This document shows positions 1-8,444 of a stretch of DNA of 16,011 nt, piece by piece. The stretch spans positions 1 to 16,011 of the forward strand of contig CAYOVG010000145.1 of assembly GCA_964407285.1 (NCBI GenBank), read 5' to 3'. Position numbers and translations under genes: made by a program. A model generated the notes under the pieces. It was given only the letters and a program-made list of their open reading frames with translations. It was not told the origin of the DNA and ran no database searches. Source of the DNA: CAYOVG01 sp964407285 (GTDB taxonomy: Bacteria; Desulfobacterota; Syntrophobacteria; Syntrophobacterales; Syntrophobacteraceae). Position 1 is the first letter of the stretch. The number at the start of each line of letters is the position of its first letter.

Positions 1-1
1 A

Positions 2-919
2 GTGACCTCTGGTGAAATGAGTTTGGAGGATGTAAAGAAGTCTGCCCAGTGGTTTGCCGAGATGTACTGGTACGACCTGTGCTCTAGAAGAGCCGAGAGC
101 TATGGGTTAGATTACTCGAAGATCATTTTTCTCGAAACTAGAAACGTTGTGGATAACTACGCCAAAGCTTACCTCGCAGGCGAGGCAACGGCAGATGTTG
201 CCGTCCTTTACTTCAGCTTTGCGAAAGTGGCAAAGGTCTCAAAGATGAAGCAAGGGAAAACCATTGCCGGAGCGGCCAATCTGTTCAAATATACCAAGAC
301 TGAAAAACTGGCGAAGCCCCTGTCAAAGTTTGGTGAGGCGGGTAAGAGCCACTATGCTAGCCTCGTGAGCAGAACGAAGGTGGTTGACCGAGCTATCGTT
401 GCAGTGCAGTCCTCCCCTGTCGTCATAAGGGCGACGGGCACCACGACTCGCTACATTGCCATAGCGAAAGACAGTATGAGATTGGTCGGGAAGAATATCT
501 ACTATCCTGCACGGGGATTTGTTCGCAAATTCAGCAAGTTCAAGATCTATGACAAAAATGGAGTTCTCATCGGGGAGTTCAAGCCCACTCAGCTCTATGA
601 TCCTGAGAAGGTGGTCAAGATGCCATTTGAGGGACTGAATGGTGGGACCGCAAGGGGATACATGAGGAACTCGAAATTCTTCTGGGAAAGGTATGCTGGA
701 AAGTACGGTGACGACTTGAGCGAGATGAACAAAATGAGGATAAAGGCCGGCCAGGCTCCTGTCGTGGATGACGCCTGGGTGGCTACACATCCGACTCACA
801 AGGAATTCATCGGAGACACCCTTCATCACCATCATCTAGACCATGGCGGGAGCGCAGCACCTTTGCCTGCAGGCCTCCATAACGGAAAACTGAACAGTGG
901 AGTCTGGCATTATGAATAG
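2..919 (+). CDS. Polymorphic toxin C-terminal region with HNH/EndoVII-like nuclease tip (5' partial)
   Basis: The open frame touches the left edge, so the visible 305 residues are probably only the C-terminal part of a larger secreted or contact-delivered toxin. The GTG at base 2 need not be the real start. The last 35 residues are the informative part: a cluster of four consecutive His at residues 275-278 after Leu274, then a DHGG stretch, and further His at the extreme C-terminus (residues 293 and 303). This layout matches the His-rich HNH/Endonuclease VII toxin group (Tox-LHH/SHH/GHH-like), whose His residues bind metal and catalyse DNA or RNA cleavage. Upstream there is an Ala/Lys-rich linker and no clear delivery repeats. 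The next gene is a SUKH immunity gene overlapping the stop, which strongly supports a toxin role. The exact toxin subfamily is my inference from the motif pattern. Confidence 0.72.
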   Translation: MTSGEMSLEDVKKSAQWFAEMYWYDLCSRRAESYGLDYSKIIFLETRNVVDNYAKAYLAGEATADVAVLYFSFAKVAKVSKMKQGKTIAGAANLFKYTKTEKLAKPLSKFGEAGKSHYASLVSRTKVVDRAIVAVQSSPVVIRATGTTTRYIAIAKDSMRLVGKNIYYPARGFVRKFSKFKIYDKNGVLIGEFKPTQLYDPEKVVKMPFEGLNGGTARGYMRNSKFFWERYAGKYGDDLSEMNKMRIKAGQAPVVDDAWVATHPTHKEFIGDTLHHHHLDHGGSAAPLPAGLHNGKLNSGVWHYE

Positions 920-1469
920 GATCGAAGAGTTGTATCGGCTTTACCTTGAAAAATACGGAAGGATAGGGCTTCTCCGTCGACCGTCTGTTCCCAAGGATAT
1001 GCAAGATGGTTCTCCAGACAGCAGTGGGTGGGTCTCGTGGAAACCGATTCCATCCAGAATCACCAAAGAGCAGGTCAAAGCAGTTGAGGTGCGCTCTGGG
1101 TTACCGTTTCCCGCTCTCTTTACCGAATACCTGACATTCTATCATACAATGGAGGTGGATCTTGGCTGGATTCGTATCATGGGGCTCCCCTCCGATGAAG
1201 GTATAAAGGCTATCGAGAAGTGGGTCTTTGAGATGGATATGTCTGAACCCTGCATTCGTAATGGCTACATCATCTTTGGAGTTGATGGGGACGATCTCGG
1301 CTACCTCTGTTTTGATGCGAACAGGCGCATTATGACGGATGCCGGAAGCGACTGCCCGGTGGTACTAGTTGAGCATGGGAGGTCGAAGATCAAGATCCTC
1401 GGGGAGGTTGCAGGTGGGTTCGGGGAACTCCTAGATAAAATGATAACGTTGCTGGCTAGTAGCGATTAA
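912..1469 (+). CDS. SUKH (SMI1/KNR4-like) immunity protein
   Basis: The protein has 185 residues from ATG 912. It carries the SUKH signature: an Ile-x(4)-Val-x(2)-Val-Glu helix start at about residues 50-59, a Leu-Pro (64-65) before an aromatic helix ending in a Tyr/His-rich turn, then a Trp-Ile-Arg-Ile-Met-Gly strand and later acidic strands. SUKH proteins are cytoplasmic immunity proteins that bind and neutralise nuclease toxins of polymorphic toxin systems. The ATG at 912 overlaps the toxin stop (917-919) by 8 bases and has GGAG at 899-902 nine bases upstream, so I prefer it to the GTG at 897. The overlap implies translational coupling, so toxin is not made without antidote. Specific immunity to the adjacent toxin is inferred from position. 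Confidence 0.8.
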   Translation: MNRIEELYRLYLEKYGRIGLLRRPSVPKDMQDGSPDSSGWVSWKPIPSRITKEQVKAVEVRSGLPFPALFTEYLTFYHTMEVDLGWIRIMGLPSDEGIKAIEKWVFEMDMSEPCIRNGYIIFGVDGDDLGYLCFDANRRIMTDAGSDCPVVLVEHGRSKIKILGEVAGGFGELLDKMITLLASSD

Positions 1470-1608
1470 ACTCCATGGGCACATCAGGATGGTTTGAGGG
1501 GGTAGCACCTCATTCCCGCAGTAAGGCTATTTTCAAGGATTTCTGGTAGCCCAAAAGCTGGGTTATGATCATGACGGATTTTCCGCGATTTTGGATACTC
1601 CATACTTC

Positions 1609-1694
1609 ATTTCAGGAATTCCCTAATTCAATCCCAAAAATATCAACGGGTTGCTACATTGATGCAGTGAAAGAAATCTGGAATTTCCTGAAAT
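1609..1694. repeat. Imperfect inverted repeat, 14/15-base arms
   Basis: ATTTCAGGAATTCC at 1609-1622 pairs with GGAATTTCCTGAAAT at 1680-1694, with one extra T in the second arm. The 57-base spacer is AT-rich. It could be a relic of a small mobile element or a cruciform/hairpin, or it could be chance in AT-rich DNA. No flanking target duplication is obvious. Confidence 0.4.
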
Positions 1695-1860
1695 CTTACA
1701 ATGACTTTCTTTATTACACTCATCTGGTTTTCTTGCATCAAAAGGTCCTTATGTGGTAAGAACCTAAAACGCAAAATGGAATGTAACGTAGCTGATTCAT
1801 TTTCTCGGCCAGCATGGTCAACTTGATCAACATGGTGGCAAAATGCAGTCTATTGCCCTC

Positions 1861-1905
1861 TCGTGGCGTGATGGCTTGTTTCTCCTTCTCAACCTCACGC
1901 CACGA
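1861..1905. promoter_or_regulatory. Perfect 11-bp inverted repeat upstream of helicase operon
   Basis: TCGTGGCGTGA at 1861-1871 is repeated in exact inversion as TCACGCCACGA at 1895-1905, separated by 23 bases. It ends 33 bases before the helicase start. The arm centres are 34 bases apart, about three helical turns. Such a pair could be a two-site operator for a repressor, a stem in the leader mRNA, or a recognition site for the system's own methylase. No T-run follows, so it is not an intrinsic terminator. The repeat itself is certain; its role is inferred. Confidence 0.5.
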
Positions 1906-1938
1906 CAACGATGTTCAACTTAGGGAATATGTCTGGTT

Positions 1939-4900
1939 ATGCTGAAGATTGAGGCCATAAAGAAGAACGCCGCCATCTCTGGGATTGAACCTGGACAGGT
2001 GGTGCGGGTGGTGACTACCGAACCTGTGGGTGACAATGCCCTAACGGTCTACTACAAAACTCCAGATGGGCGTGTACTGGAGAGAATGCTATTCCGCTCG
2101 GATGAGGTGAACCTATCCATCGCTGAGGCAGGACGCCCTTGGGGCTTCGACGCTTCGGGAGAAGACTTCAAGCTCGCAGCCGAAGCCTACAGGATTAACC
2201 TTGCCCACCTTTTCGACCCCATGATAGCCGTCCACACTTCCAACGTAGAACCGCTACCTCACCAGATTACTGCCGTCTACGAATCGATGCTCCCCCGGCA
2301 TCCCTTGCGCTATGTGCTGGCTGATGATCCTGGAGCGGGAAAAACCATCATGGCGGGAATCTTCATCCGAGAGCTTCTCATACGGGCCGATGCCAAACGA
2401 GTCCTGATAGTCGCACCGGGGAGCTTGGTTGAGCAGTGGCAAGACGAGATGTTCGAGAAATTTGGGCTTTCTTTCACTTTGTTCTCCCGCGAGCAGATTG
2501 AGCTTTCCCGAAGCGGGAACCCCTTTGACGACATCAACCTCATGGTCGCGCGGGTCGATCAGCTTGCCAGAAGCGAGGACCTGCAAGAGAAACTTCGCCT
2601 CACGCAATGGGACCTTGTGGTTGTTGATGAAGCCCACAAGCTTTCGGCGAGCTATTTCGGGAGCAAGATCAACAAGACCAAACGTTTTCTGCTTGGTGAA
2701 TTACTGGGCTCGACTACCAGACACTTCCTCCTCATGACCGCAACACCGCACAACGGCAAGGAGGAGGATTTCCAACTGTTCCTCTCACTTCTAGACTCCG
2801 ATCGCTTCTACGGAAAATTCCGAGACGGCGCACATAAGGTGGACGTCTCCGACCTTATGCGCAGGATGGTGAAAGAGGAGCTTCTCAAGTTTGATGGAAC
2901 TCCCTTATTCCCTGAGCGAAGGGCTTACACGGTAAACTACACCCTCTCGGATCTTGAAGCAGCCCTATACGAAGCTGTTACAGCCTATGTGAAGGAAGAG
3001 ATGAATAAGGCAGACCGCCTCCAGGACGAAGGCCGTAAGGGAACGATAGGGTTCGCCTTGACCTCTCTCCAGCGCCGTCTTGCTTCGAGCCCTGAAGCCA
3101 TTTACCAGTCCTTGAGACGACGTCATCAAAGGCTCAGACGCCGGGTGGAGGAAGAGAAGCTTCATCAACGAGGTGGTCAGATCTTGGCTGAGACCATCGG
3201 CGTGAATGGTGTGCCCGAAGACATTTGGGAGTCATCTGATGAACTCCCAAGCGAGACCTATGAGGAACTCGAGGAAAAAGTGGTGGATCAGGCCACAGCC
3301 GCGCAGACGATTCAGGAACTGGAAGCCGAGATCCTCATACTGAAAGGGTTGGAGGAGCGGGCGAAGGAGGTCGTTCACTCAGGACAGGACAGGAAGTGGG
3401 ATGAACTCTCAAAACTTCTCCAGAACACCCCGGAGATGTACGACCCCGATGGCCGCCAGCGAAAGCTCATCATCTTTACCGAGCACAAGGACACCCTCAA
3501 CTACCTTGCCGTTAAGATCCGGGGTCTTGTTGGAAGGGAGGATGCCGTGGTCATCATCCATGGCGGTGTCAAACGTGAAGATCGACGGAAGACACAGGAG
3601 ATCTTCCGAAATGATCCTACAGCGAGGGTGTTGCTCGCAACGGACGCTGCCGGTGAAGGTGTGAACCTTCAGAATGCCAACCTCATGGTGAACTATGACC
3701 TGCCCTGGAATCCTAACAGGCTGGAGCAGCGATTCGGACGTATCCACCGTATCGGTCAAACGGAAGTTTGTCATCTCTGGAACATGGTGGCCTCTGAGAC
3801 CAGAGAAGGCGATGTCTTTCAGCGCCTCTTTGAGAAGATCGAGATCGAGCGGGAAGCACTAGGCGGTCGTGTCTTCGATATCCTGGGTGAAGTCTTTGAG
3901 GATAAGAGCTTAAAGGACCTGCTGATCGAGGCCATCCGATACGGGGAAGATCCCGAAGTCCGGGCCAGGCTGCTGCGGAAGGTGGAAGGCGCTCTCGATA
4001 CAGATAAGCTGAAGGCCATCATCCACCGCAATGCCTTATGTGAAGAGGTCATGGACGAAAAGCGGCTCTTTACGGTGAAAGAGGAAATGGAGAGAGCCGA
4101 GGCAAGAAAGCTTCAGCCTTACTTCATTCGAGCATTCTTCACTCAGGCTTTTGGGAGTCTGGGTGGCGAGCTGCGTACAAGAGAGAATGGAAGGTGGGAG
4201 ATCACCAACGTACCGGCAATCATCCGCGAGAGAGATCGACAGATCACCGGACGTGACAGGAGAAACATCCAGCCGGTACTCCGCAAGTATGAACGGGTAT
4301 GCTTCGAGAAACAGCATATCCGGCTGCAGAATCGGCCTGGAGCACCCATGGCGAGCATCATCCATCCCGGCCACCCTTTGATGCAGTCGGTGACGGATCT
4401 CGTCCTTGAGCAGCACAGCAACAAGCTCAAGCAGGGTGCCGTACTCATAGATCCAAGTGACATGGGACTTATTCCCAAGGTGATCTTCCTTATCGATCAT
4501 TCCGTAAAGGAAGGTGCAGACCCAACCCGCACGATCTCCAGGCGAGTGCAGTTCGTTGAAATAGATCCGAACGGCAATTCAGGTAATGCCGGATGGGCTC
4601 CTCATCTGGACATGGAGCCGGTTGCATCTGCGGATCTCCCTCTACTGAAAGACATCCTGGACGCTCCCTGGATTACAAGAGACCTGGAGCAGGTCGCACT
4701 ATCTTATGCATCCAGCCAACTCGTGCCCAATCACTTTGCCGAAGTGAAAGGCCGCCGGGAACGTCATGTGGATAAGACCCTGACGGCGGTACATGAAAGG
4801 CTTGTAAAAGAGATCAATTTCTGGTCCGACCGTTACACAAAGCTCAAAGACGATCTCTCTGCAGGGAAGGACGTTCGCCTTACCCTCGAGAATGTCCGCC

Positions 4901-5460
4901 GCACTATAGACGATCTAACTGCTCGGCGTGAAAGTCGGGAGAAAGAGCTGCTCGGCATGATGCATGTCATCTCGGCTACTCCGGTCGTAGTAGGCGGAGC
5001 TTTGGTGATTCCAGCAGGACTTTTGGCGCAACGCAAGAACATCCCTGGATGGACTGATGATGTCGAATCCAGGGCACGGGTCGAACGTATGGCCATGCAG
5101 ACTGTGATGGATGTCGAACGAGGATGGGGGCATGAAGTATTCGATGTATCCGCTTATAAGTGCGGGTGGGATATCACGAGCATCCCTCCTGCACAGGACG
5201 GAAGGTTGCCTACGTCACGGCACATCGAGGTGAAGGGTCGCTCCAAAGGTCAGAATACCATTACAGTCACGAGAAACGAAATCATCTACGGGCTCAATCA
5301 GTCCGACAAGTTCATTCTGGCTATCGTGATCGTGGACGGTGATGAAATTGAAGGACCGTTCTACGTGAAGAAGCCATTTACCCAAGAACCCGACTGGGCG
5401 GTGACAAGCATTAATCTGGATTTCGGTCAATTGCTCGCACGAGCCGAGCAACTCGAATAG
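1939..5460 (+). CDS. SNF2-family DEAH helicase with C-terminal DUF3883 domain (Hma-type defence helicase)
   Basis: The 1173-residue protein begins with a small beta-rich region (1-100). A Q-motif-like PLPHQ follows at 105-109. Helicase motifs come in order: motif I PGAGKT with Lys135, DEAH at 230-233, TATPHNGK at 267-274, motif V DAAGEG at 569-574, and motif VI RFGRIHRIGQ at 598-607. This is the full SNF2/RapA-like set, so ATPase/translocase activity on DNA is expected. A coiled-coil-prone segment lies at about 945-1000. The end (about 1050-1165) matches DUF3883: GWD at 1076-1078 and HIEVKGR at 1095-1101, a D...ExK pattern like PD-(D/E)XK nucleases. An in-frame stop at 1921 fixes the start at ATG 1939 (or CTG 1933), with AGGGA twelve bases upstream. 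The methylase gene follows after 14 bases. The likely role is scanning or remodelling of invading DNA with the partner methylase and ATPase. Confidence 0.93.
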   Translation: MLKIEAIKKNAAISGIEPGQVVRVVTTEPVGDNALTVYYKTPDGRVLERMLFRSDEVNLSIAEAGRPWGFDASGEDFKLAAEAYRINLAHLFDPMIAVHTSNVEPLPHQITAVYESMLPRHPLRYVLADDPGAGKTIMAGIFIRELLIRADAKRVLIVAPGSLVEQWQDEMFEKFGLSFTLFSREQIELSRSGNPFDDINLMVARVDQLARSEDLQEKLRLTQWDLVVVDEAHKLSASYFGSKINKTKRFLLGELLGSTTRHFLLMTATPHNGKEEDFQLFLSLLDSDRFYGKFRDGAHKVDVSDLMRRMVKEELLKFDGTPLFPERRAYTVNYTLSDLEAALYEAVTAYVKEEMNKADRLQDEGRKGTIGFALTSLQRRLASSPEAIYQSLRRRHQRLRRRVEEEKLHQRGGQILAETIGVNGVPEDIWESSDELPSETYEELEEKVVDQATAAQTIQELEAEILILKGLEERAKEVVHSGQDRKWDELSKLLQNTPEMYDPDGRQRKLIIFTEHKDTLNYLAVKIRGLVGREDAVVIIHGGVKREDRRKTQEIFRNDPTARVLLATDAAGEGVNLQNANLMVNYDLPWNPNRLEQRFGRIHRIGQTEVCHLWNMVASETREGDVFQRLFEKIEIEREALGGRVFDILGEVFEDKSLKDLLIEAIRYGEDPEVRARLLRKVEGALDTDKLKAIIHRNALCEEVMDEKRLFTVKEEMERAEARKLQPYFIRAFFTQAFGSLGGELRTRENGRWEITNVPAIIRERDRQITGRDRRNIQPVLRKYERVCFEKQHIRLQNRPGAPMASIIHPGHPLMQSVTDLVLEQHSNKLKQGAVLIDPSDMGLIPKVIFLIDHSVKEGADPTRTISRRVQFVEIDPNGNSGNAGWAPHLDMEPVASADLPLLKDILDAPWITRDLEQVALSYASSQLVPNHFAEVKGRRERHVDKTLTAVHERLVKEINFWSDRYTKLKDDLSAGKDVRLTLENVRRTIDDLTARRESREKELLGMMHVISATPVVVGGALVIPAGLLAQRKNIPGWTDDVESRARVERMAMQTVMDVERGWGHEVFDVSAYKCGWDITSIPPAQDGRLPTSRHIEVKGRSKGQNTITVTRNEIIYGLNQSDKFILAIVIVDGDEIEGPFYVKKPFTQEPDWAVTSINLDFGQLLARAEQLE

Positions 5461-5474
5461 AAGGTAGATGAAAT

Positions 5475-8393
5475 ATGACAGAGGTGAAGGTCCCAAGGAA
5501 GCTCATTGAGGTGGCTCTGCCACTGGACGATATCAACGTCGCTGCTGCACGTGAGAAATCCATCCGCCACGGTCATCCATCAACACTGCACCTGTGGTGG
5601 GCTCGCCGACCTCTTGCAGCTGCGCGAGCTGTCATATTCGCCCAGATGGTGAATGATCCCGGTTACGAGCGATATTTGGGGCGAGGGGTGAACAAGAAGG
5701 AAGCCGCAAAGGAGCGTGAGCGGCTTTTCGTCATCATCAAGAAGCTCGTCCAGTGGGAGAACACCAACAACGAAGCCGTGCTCAACGAGGCGCGGGCAGA
5801 AATATGGAAAAGTTGGCGTGAGACCTGTGCTCTCAACAAGAATCATCCACAAGCGGCAGAACTGTTCAACCCGGATAAGCTTCCTCCCTTCCATGATCCC
5901 TTTGCTGGTGGAGGTGCGATCCCACTGGAAGCACAGCGTTTGGGACTAGAAGCGTTTGCATCTGATCTGAATCCTGTGGCCGTATTCATCAATAAGACAA
6001 TGATCGAGATTCCGCCCAAGTTCGCCGGAAAAGCGCCTGTAAATCCTGATGCGCAAAAAAAGAAAACTTTGTTCGCTCAGAAGTGGCGCGGGGCACAGGG
6101 GCTTGCCGAGGATGTTCGATACTATGGTCAATGGATGCGAGATGAAGCGGAACAGCGTATTGGCTGGCTTTACCCAAAATATGAGATTACAGTCGAGATG
6201 ACAGTTCTCCGGCCAGATTTGAGAAAGTATGTCGGCCAGAAGCTTAACGTTATAGCTTGGCTATGGGCTCGCACAGTGAAAAGCCCAAACCCAGCCTTTT
6301 CGGCAGTTGATGTGCCTCTAATCTCGACTTTTCTTTTGTCTCGGATGAGCGGTAATGAAGCCTATATCGAACCTGTAATAGAGGATGGAGGCTACCACTT
6401 TGAGGTGAAAGCGGGAATGCCAAAGGACTCAGATACATTGAGCAATGGTACAAAGCTTTCGCGAGGCGCAAACTTCCGTTGCATCATGTCAGGAACACCG
6501 ATAACTGGTGAGTATGTCAAGTCCGAAGGTAAAGCAGGACGAATGGGCGCACGGCTAATGGCTGTAGTCGCAGAGGGTGATCGAGGAAGGGTGTACCTAC
6601 CTCCGACCGACCTTATGGATGTTATCGCACGGCAAGCAGAACCAGAGTGGAAGCCGGAGGTCATGATCTCCGGTAGTACTCAGTATCTCGGTGTAAAGCC
6701 TTACGGCATGGTGCAGTTTTCGCAACTCTTCACTGACCGACAGCTCGTCGCGTTGGGAACTTTCTCAATGTTGGTCGAGGAAGCATACGAGCGAGTGAAA
6801 CGCGACGCGTTAAGTGCCGGAATGCCAGATGACACTCATGGTCTTACCGCAGGGGGAAATGAAGCGACTGCTTACGCACAGGCTGTGGCGAGCTACCTCG
6901 CCATCGTTGTTGACCGCCTGACAGACTATAATTCGGCTTTATGCAGTTGGCACATTGGTGGACCAACTACAGGCACCAAGAGCCGTAATACCTTTTCACG
7001 TCAAGCTCTAGCAATGACATGGGACCTCACAGAAGTTAATCCATTATCAAATCAATCGGGGAGTATCAAGAACTCTATAGATTACACTGCCAAGAGCATT
7101 CAAACCTTAGGGGATGTGTTGTGCAGCGGTGTCTCTCTCCAAGGTGATGCCAGATCGATCATGTTGAGTAGGAAATGTATCGTTAGTACCGATCCACCAT
7201 ACTACGACAATGTTCCTTACGCTGATCTCTCGGATTTCTTTTATGTCTGGCTACGACGCTCAATGAAGTCAGTTTTCCCCGAGCTATTCGCAACTGTTGT
7301 CACTCCTAAAACCGATGAACTGGTAGCATTCGCCTACCGCCATGACGGAAAAGCTGGTGCAGAGGCATTTTTCCTTGATGGAATGACTCAGGCCATGAAC
7401 CGCTTAACCAAACAGACACACCCAGGATTTCCCGTTACGATTTACTACGCATTTAAACAGTCAGAGACCAAGGATGCAGGAACGACCTTCACGGGATGGG
7501 AGACTTTTCTTGGTGCTGTCTTGAAAGCAGGTTTTGCCATAAGTGGGACTTGGCCGATGCGAACTGAGTTAGGGAATCGTATGCGAAGCTCAGAATCTAA
7601 CGCTCTTGCGTCAAGCATAATACTCGTATGCCGAAGACGCGAATCGAATTCACAAGTCATCTCCCGCCGCGAATTTATTCGTGAACTTAACGCCGTGCTT
7701 CCCGAAGCACTTCTCGAAATGACACGTGGTGGCTTGAACTCCCCCGTGGCTCCCGTCGATCTATCTCAGGCTATCATCGGCCCCGGAATGGCAATTTTCT
7801 CAAAATATAAGGCCGTCCTTGAAGCAGATGGCAAACCTATGAACGTCCGAACAGCGCTACAACTCATAAATCGCTTTCTTGCCGAGGATGATTTCGACCA
7901 CGATACCCAGTTCTGTCTGCATTGGTTTGACTCCTGTGGATGGTCTGAAGGCAAGTTTGGGGAAGCTGATGTACTGGCTCGAGCTAAGGGCACTAGTGTC
8001 GATGGAGTTGCTGGATCTGGTGTGCTCGAATCTGGCAAGGGTATTGTTCGTCTTTTACGCTACAGCGAGTATCCAAATGATTGGACGCCTGAGAAAGATA
8101 ACCGGATCTCGGTATGGGAGGGATTACATCACCTTGTCCGAGTGCTGCAAACAGATAGCGCCTCTGCCGCAGGCGGTACTCTTGCCAAGATGCCGGATCG
8201 GGTGGAATCAATCCGACAGTTAGCCTACCGCCTCTACACACTCTGTGAGCGCAAGGGCTGGGCCGAGGATGCCAGGATGTACAACGAGTTGATCGAATCC
8301 TGGCAGTCCATCGAGTCGGCCCAGGCTCAGGTAGAACAACCCCAACAAGGAGCGGTGCAGCTCCGTATGGACTTTCAGCCAAAAACTAGGTGA
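5475..8393 (+). CDS. DUF1156 adenine-type DNA methyltransferase (Hma-type)
   Basis: The 972-residue protein opens with the DUF1156 hallmark: KLIEVALPL, then a GHPSTLHLWWARRPLA stretch within the first 50 residues. Methylase motif I is DPFAGGG at 141-147, with a downstream acidic strand ASDLNP. Catalytic motif IV is DPPYYDN starting at Asp573, typical of amino (N6-adenine) methylation. The unusually long gap of about 430 residues between the two motifs probably holds the target-recognition region. The later RTELGNRMRSSESNALASS stretch is also typical of the family. The expected role is to mark host DNA at a specific sequence so that the system spares self, with AdoMet as donor. A stop at 5469-5471 in frame fixes ATG 5475. 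A weak AAGG site lies at 5461-5464. The gene sits 14 bases after the helicase stop, so they share an operon. N6-adenine rather than N4-cytosine specificity is inferred from family knowledge. Confidence 0.93.
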   Translation: MTEVKVPRKLIEVALPLDDINVAAAREKSIRHGHPSTLHLWWARRPLAAARAVIFAQMVNDPGYERYLGRGVNKKEAAKERERLFVIIKKLVQWENTNNEAVLNEARAEIWKSWRETCALNKNHPQAAELFNPDKLPPFHDPFAGGGAIPLEAQRLGLEAFASDLNPVAVFINKTMIEIPPKFAGKAPVNPDAQKKKTLFAQKWRGAQGLAEDVRYYGQWMRDEAEQRIGWLYPKYEITVEMTVLRPDLRKYVGQKLNVIAWLWARTVKSPNPAFSAVDVPLISTFLLSRMSGNEAYIEPVIEDGGYHFEVKAGMPKDSDTLSNGTKLSRGANFRCIMSGTPITGEYVKSEGKAGRMGARLMAVVAEGDRGRVYLPPTDLMDVIARQAEPEWKPEVMISGSTQYLGVKPYGMVQFSQLFTDRQLVALGTFSMLVEEAYERVKRDALSAGMPDDTHGLTAGGNEATAYAQAVASYLAIVVDRLTDYNSALCSWHIGGPTTGTKSRNTFSRQALAMTWDLTEVNPLSNQSGSIKNSIDYTAKSIQTLGDVLCSGVSLQGDARSIMLSRKCIVSTDPPYYDNVPYADLSDFFYVWLRRSMKSVFPELFATVVTPKTDELVAFAYRHDGKAGAEAFFLDGMTQAMNRLTKQTHPGFPVTIYYAFKQSETKDAGTTFTGWETFLGAVLKAGFAISGTWPMRTELGNRMRSSESNALASSIILVCRRRESNSQVISRREFIRELNAVLPEALLEMTRGGLNSPVAPVDLSQAIIGPGMAIFSKYKAVLEADGKPMNVRTALQLINRFLAEDDFDHDTQFCLHWFDSCGWSEGKFGEADVLARAKGTSVDGVAGSGVLESGKGIVRLLRYSEYPNDWTPEKDNRISVWEGLHHLVRVLQTDSASAAGGTLAKMPDRVESIRQLAYRLYTLCERKGWAEDARMYNELIESWQSIESAQAQVEQPQQGAVQLRMDFQPKTR

Positions 8394-8420
8394 GGACGGA
8401 CTCTTTTCACCTGAATCGAT

Positions 8421-8444
8421 ATGAAGGAGATGAATAGGAGATGA
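8421..8444 (+). promoter_or_regulatory. Tandem ribosome-binding sites with 7-codon reading frame overlapping the ATPase start
   Basis: The 47-base gap between methylase and ATPase holds AAGGAG (8424-8429) and TAGGAG (8435-8440). An ATG at 8421 opens a 7-codon frame (MKEMNRR) whose TGA at 8442-8444 overlaps the ATPase ATG at 8441. The second AGGAG touches the ATPase ATG, too close for ideal initiation, while AAGGAG is 11 bases away. The overlap suggests possible stop-start coupling, but so short a frame can arise by chance. I list it as a start-deciding region, not as a gene. Confidence 0.35.

Larger units (their letters stand above)
1470..1938. other. Long intergenic region between toxin/immunity pair and defence operon
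   Basis: These 469 bases hold no convincing gene. The part from about 1565 to 1800 is visibly AT-rich compared with the flanking genes. It contains a short hairpin at 1547-1565 (7-bp stem with one G-T pair, 5-base loop, no T-run after it), an imperfect long-range inverted repeat at 1609-1622/1680-1694, the 8-base palindrome TTGATCAA at 1823-1830, and a perfect 11-bp inverted repeat at 1861-1871/1895-1905. The promoter of the downstream helicase operon must lie here unless transcription reads through from the immunity gene. I see no strong -35/-10 pair. Confidence 0.6.

Noticed and set aside
323..835. 170-codon minus-strand frame inside the toxin gene
   Set aside because: It is antisense to a gene with a clear C-terminal motif and overlapping immunity partner, and shows no domain of its own.
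1547..1565. Hairpin (7-bp stem, loop AAAGC) as a terminator after the immunity gene
   Set aside because: No T-run follows, one pair is G-T, and the stem is short, so an intrinsic terminator cannot be supported.
1565..1759. Open frame of 64 codons in the AT-rich gap
   Set aside because: No ribosome-binding site, no recognisable family, odd composition rich in Phe/Tyr/His as expected from AT-rich non-coding DNA, and it spans the imperfect inverted repeat.
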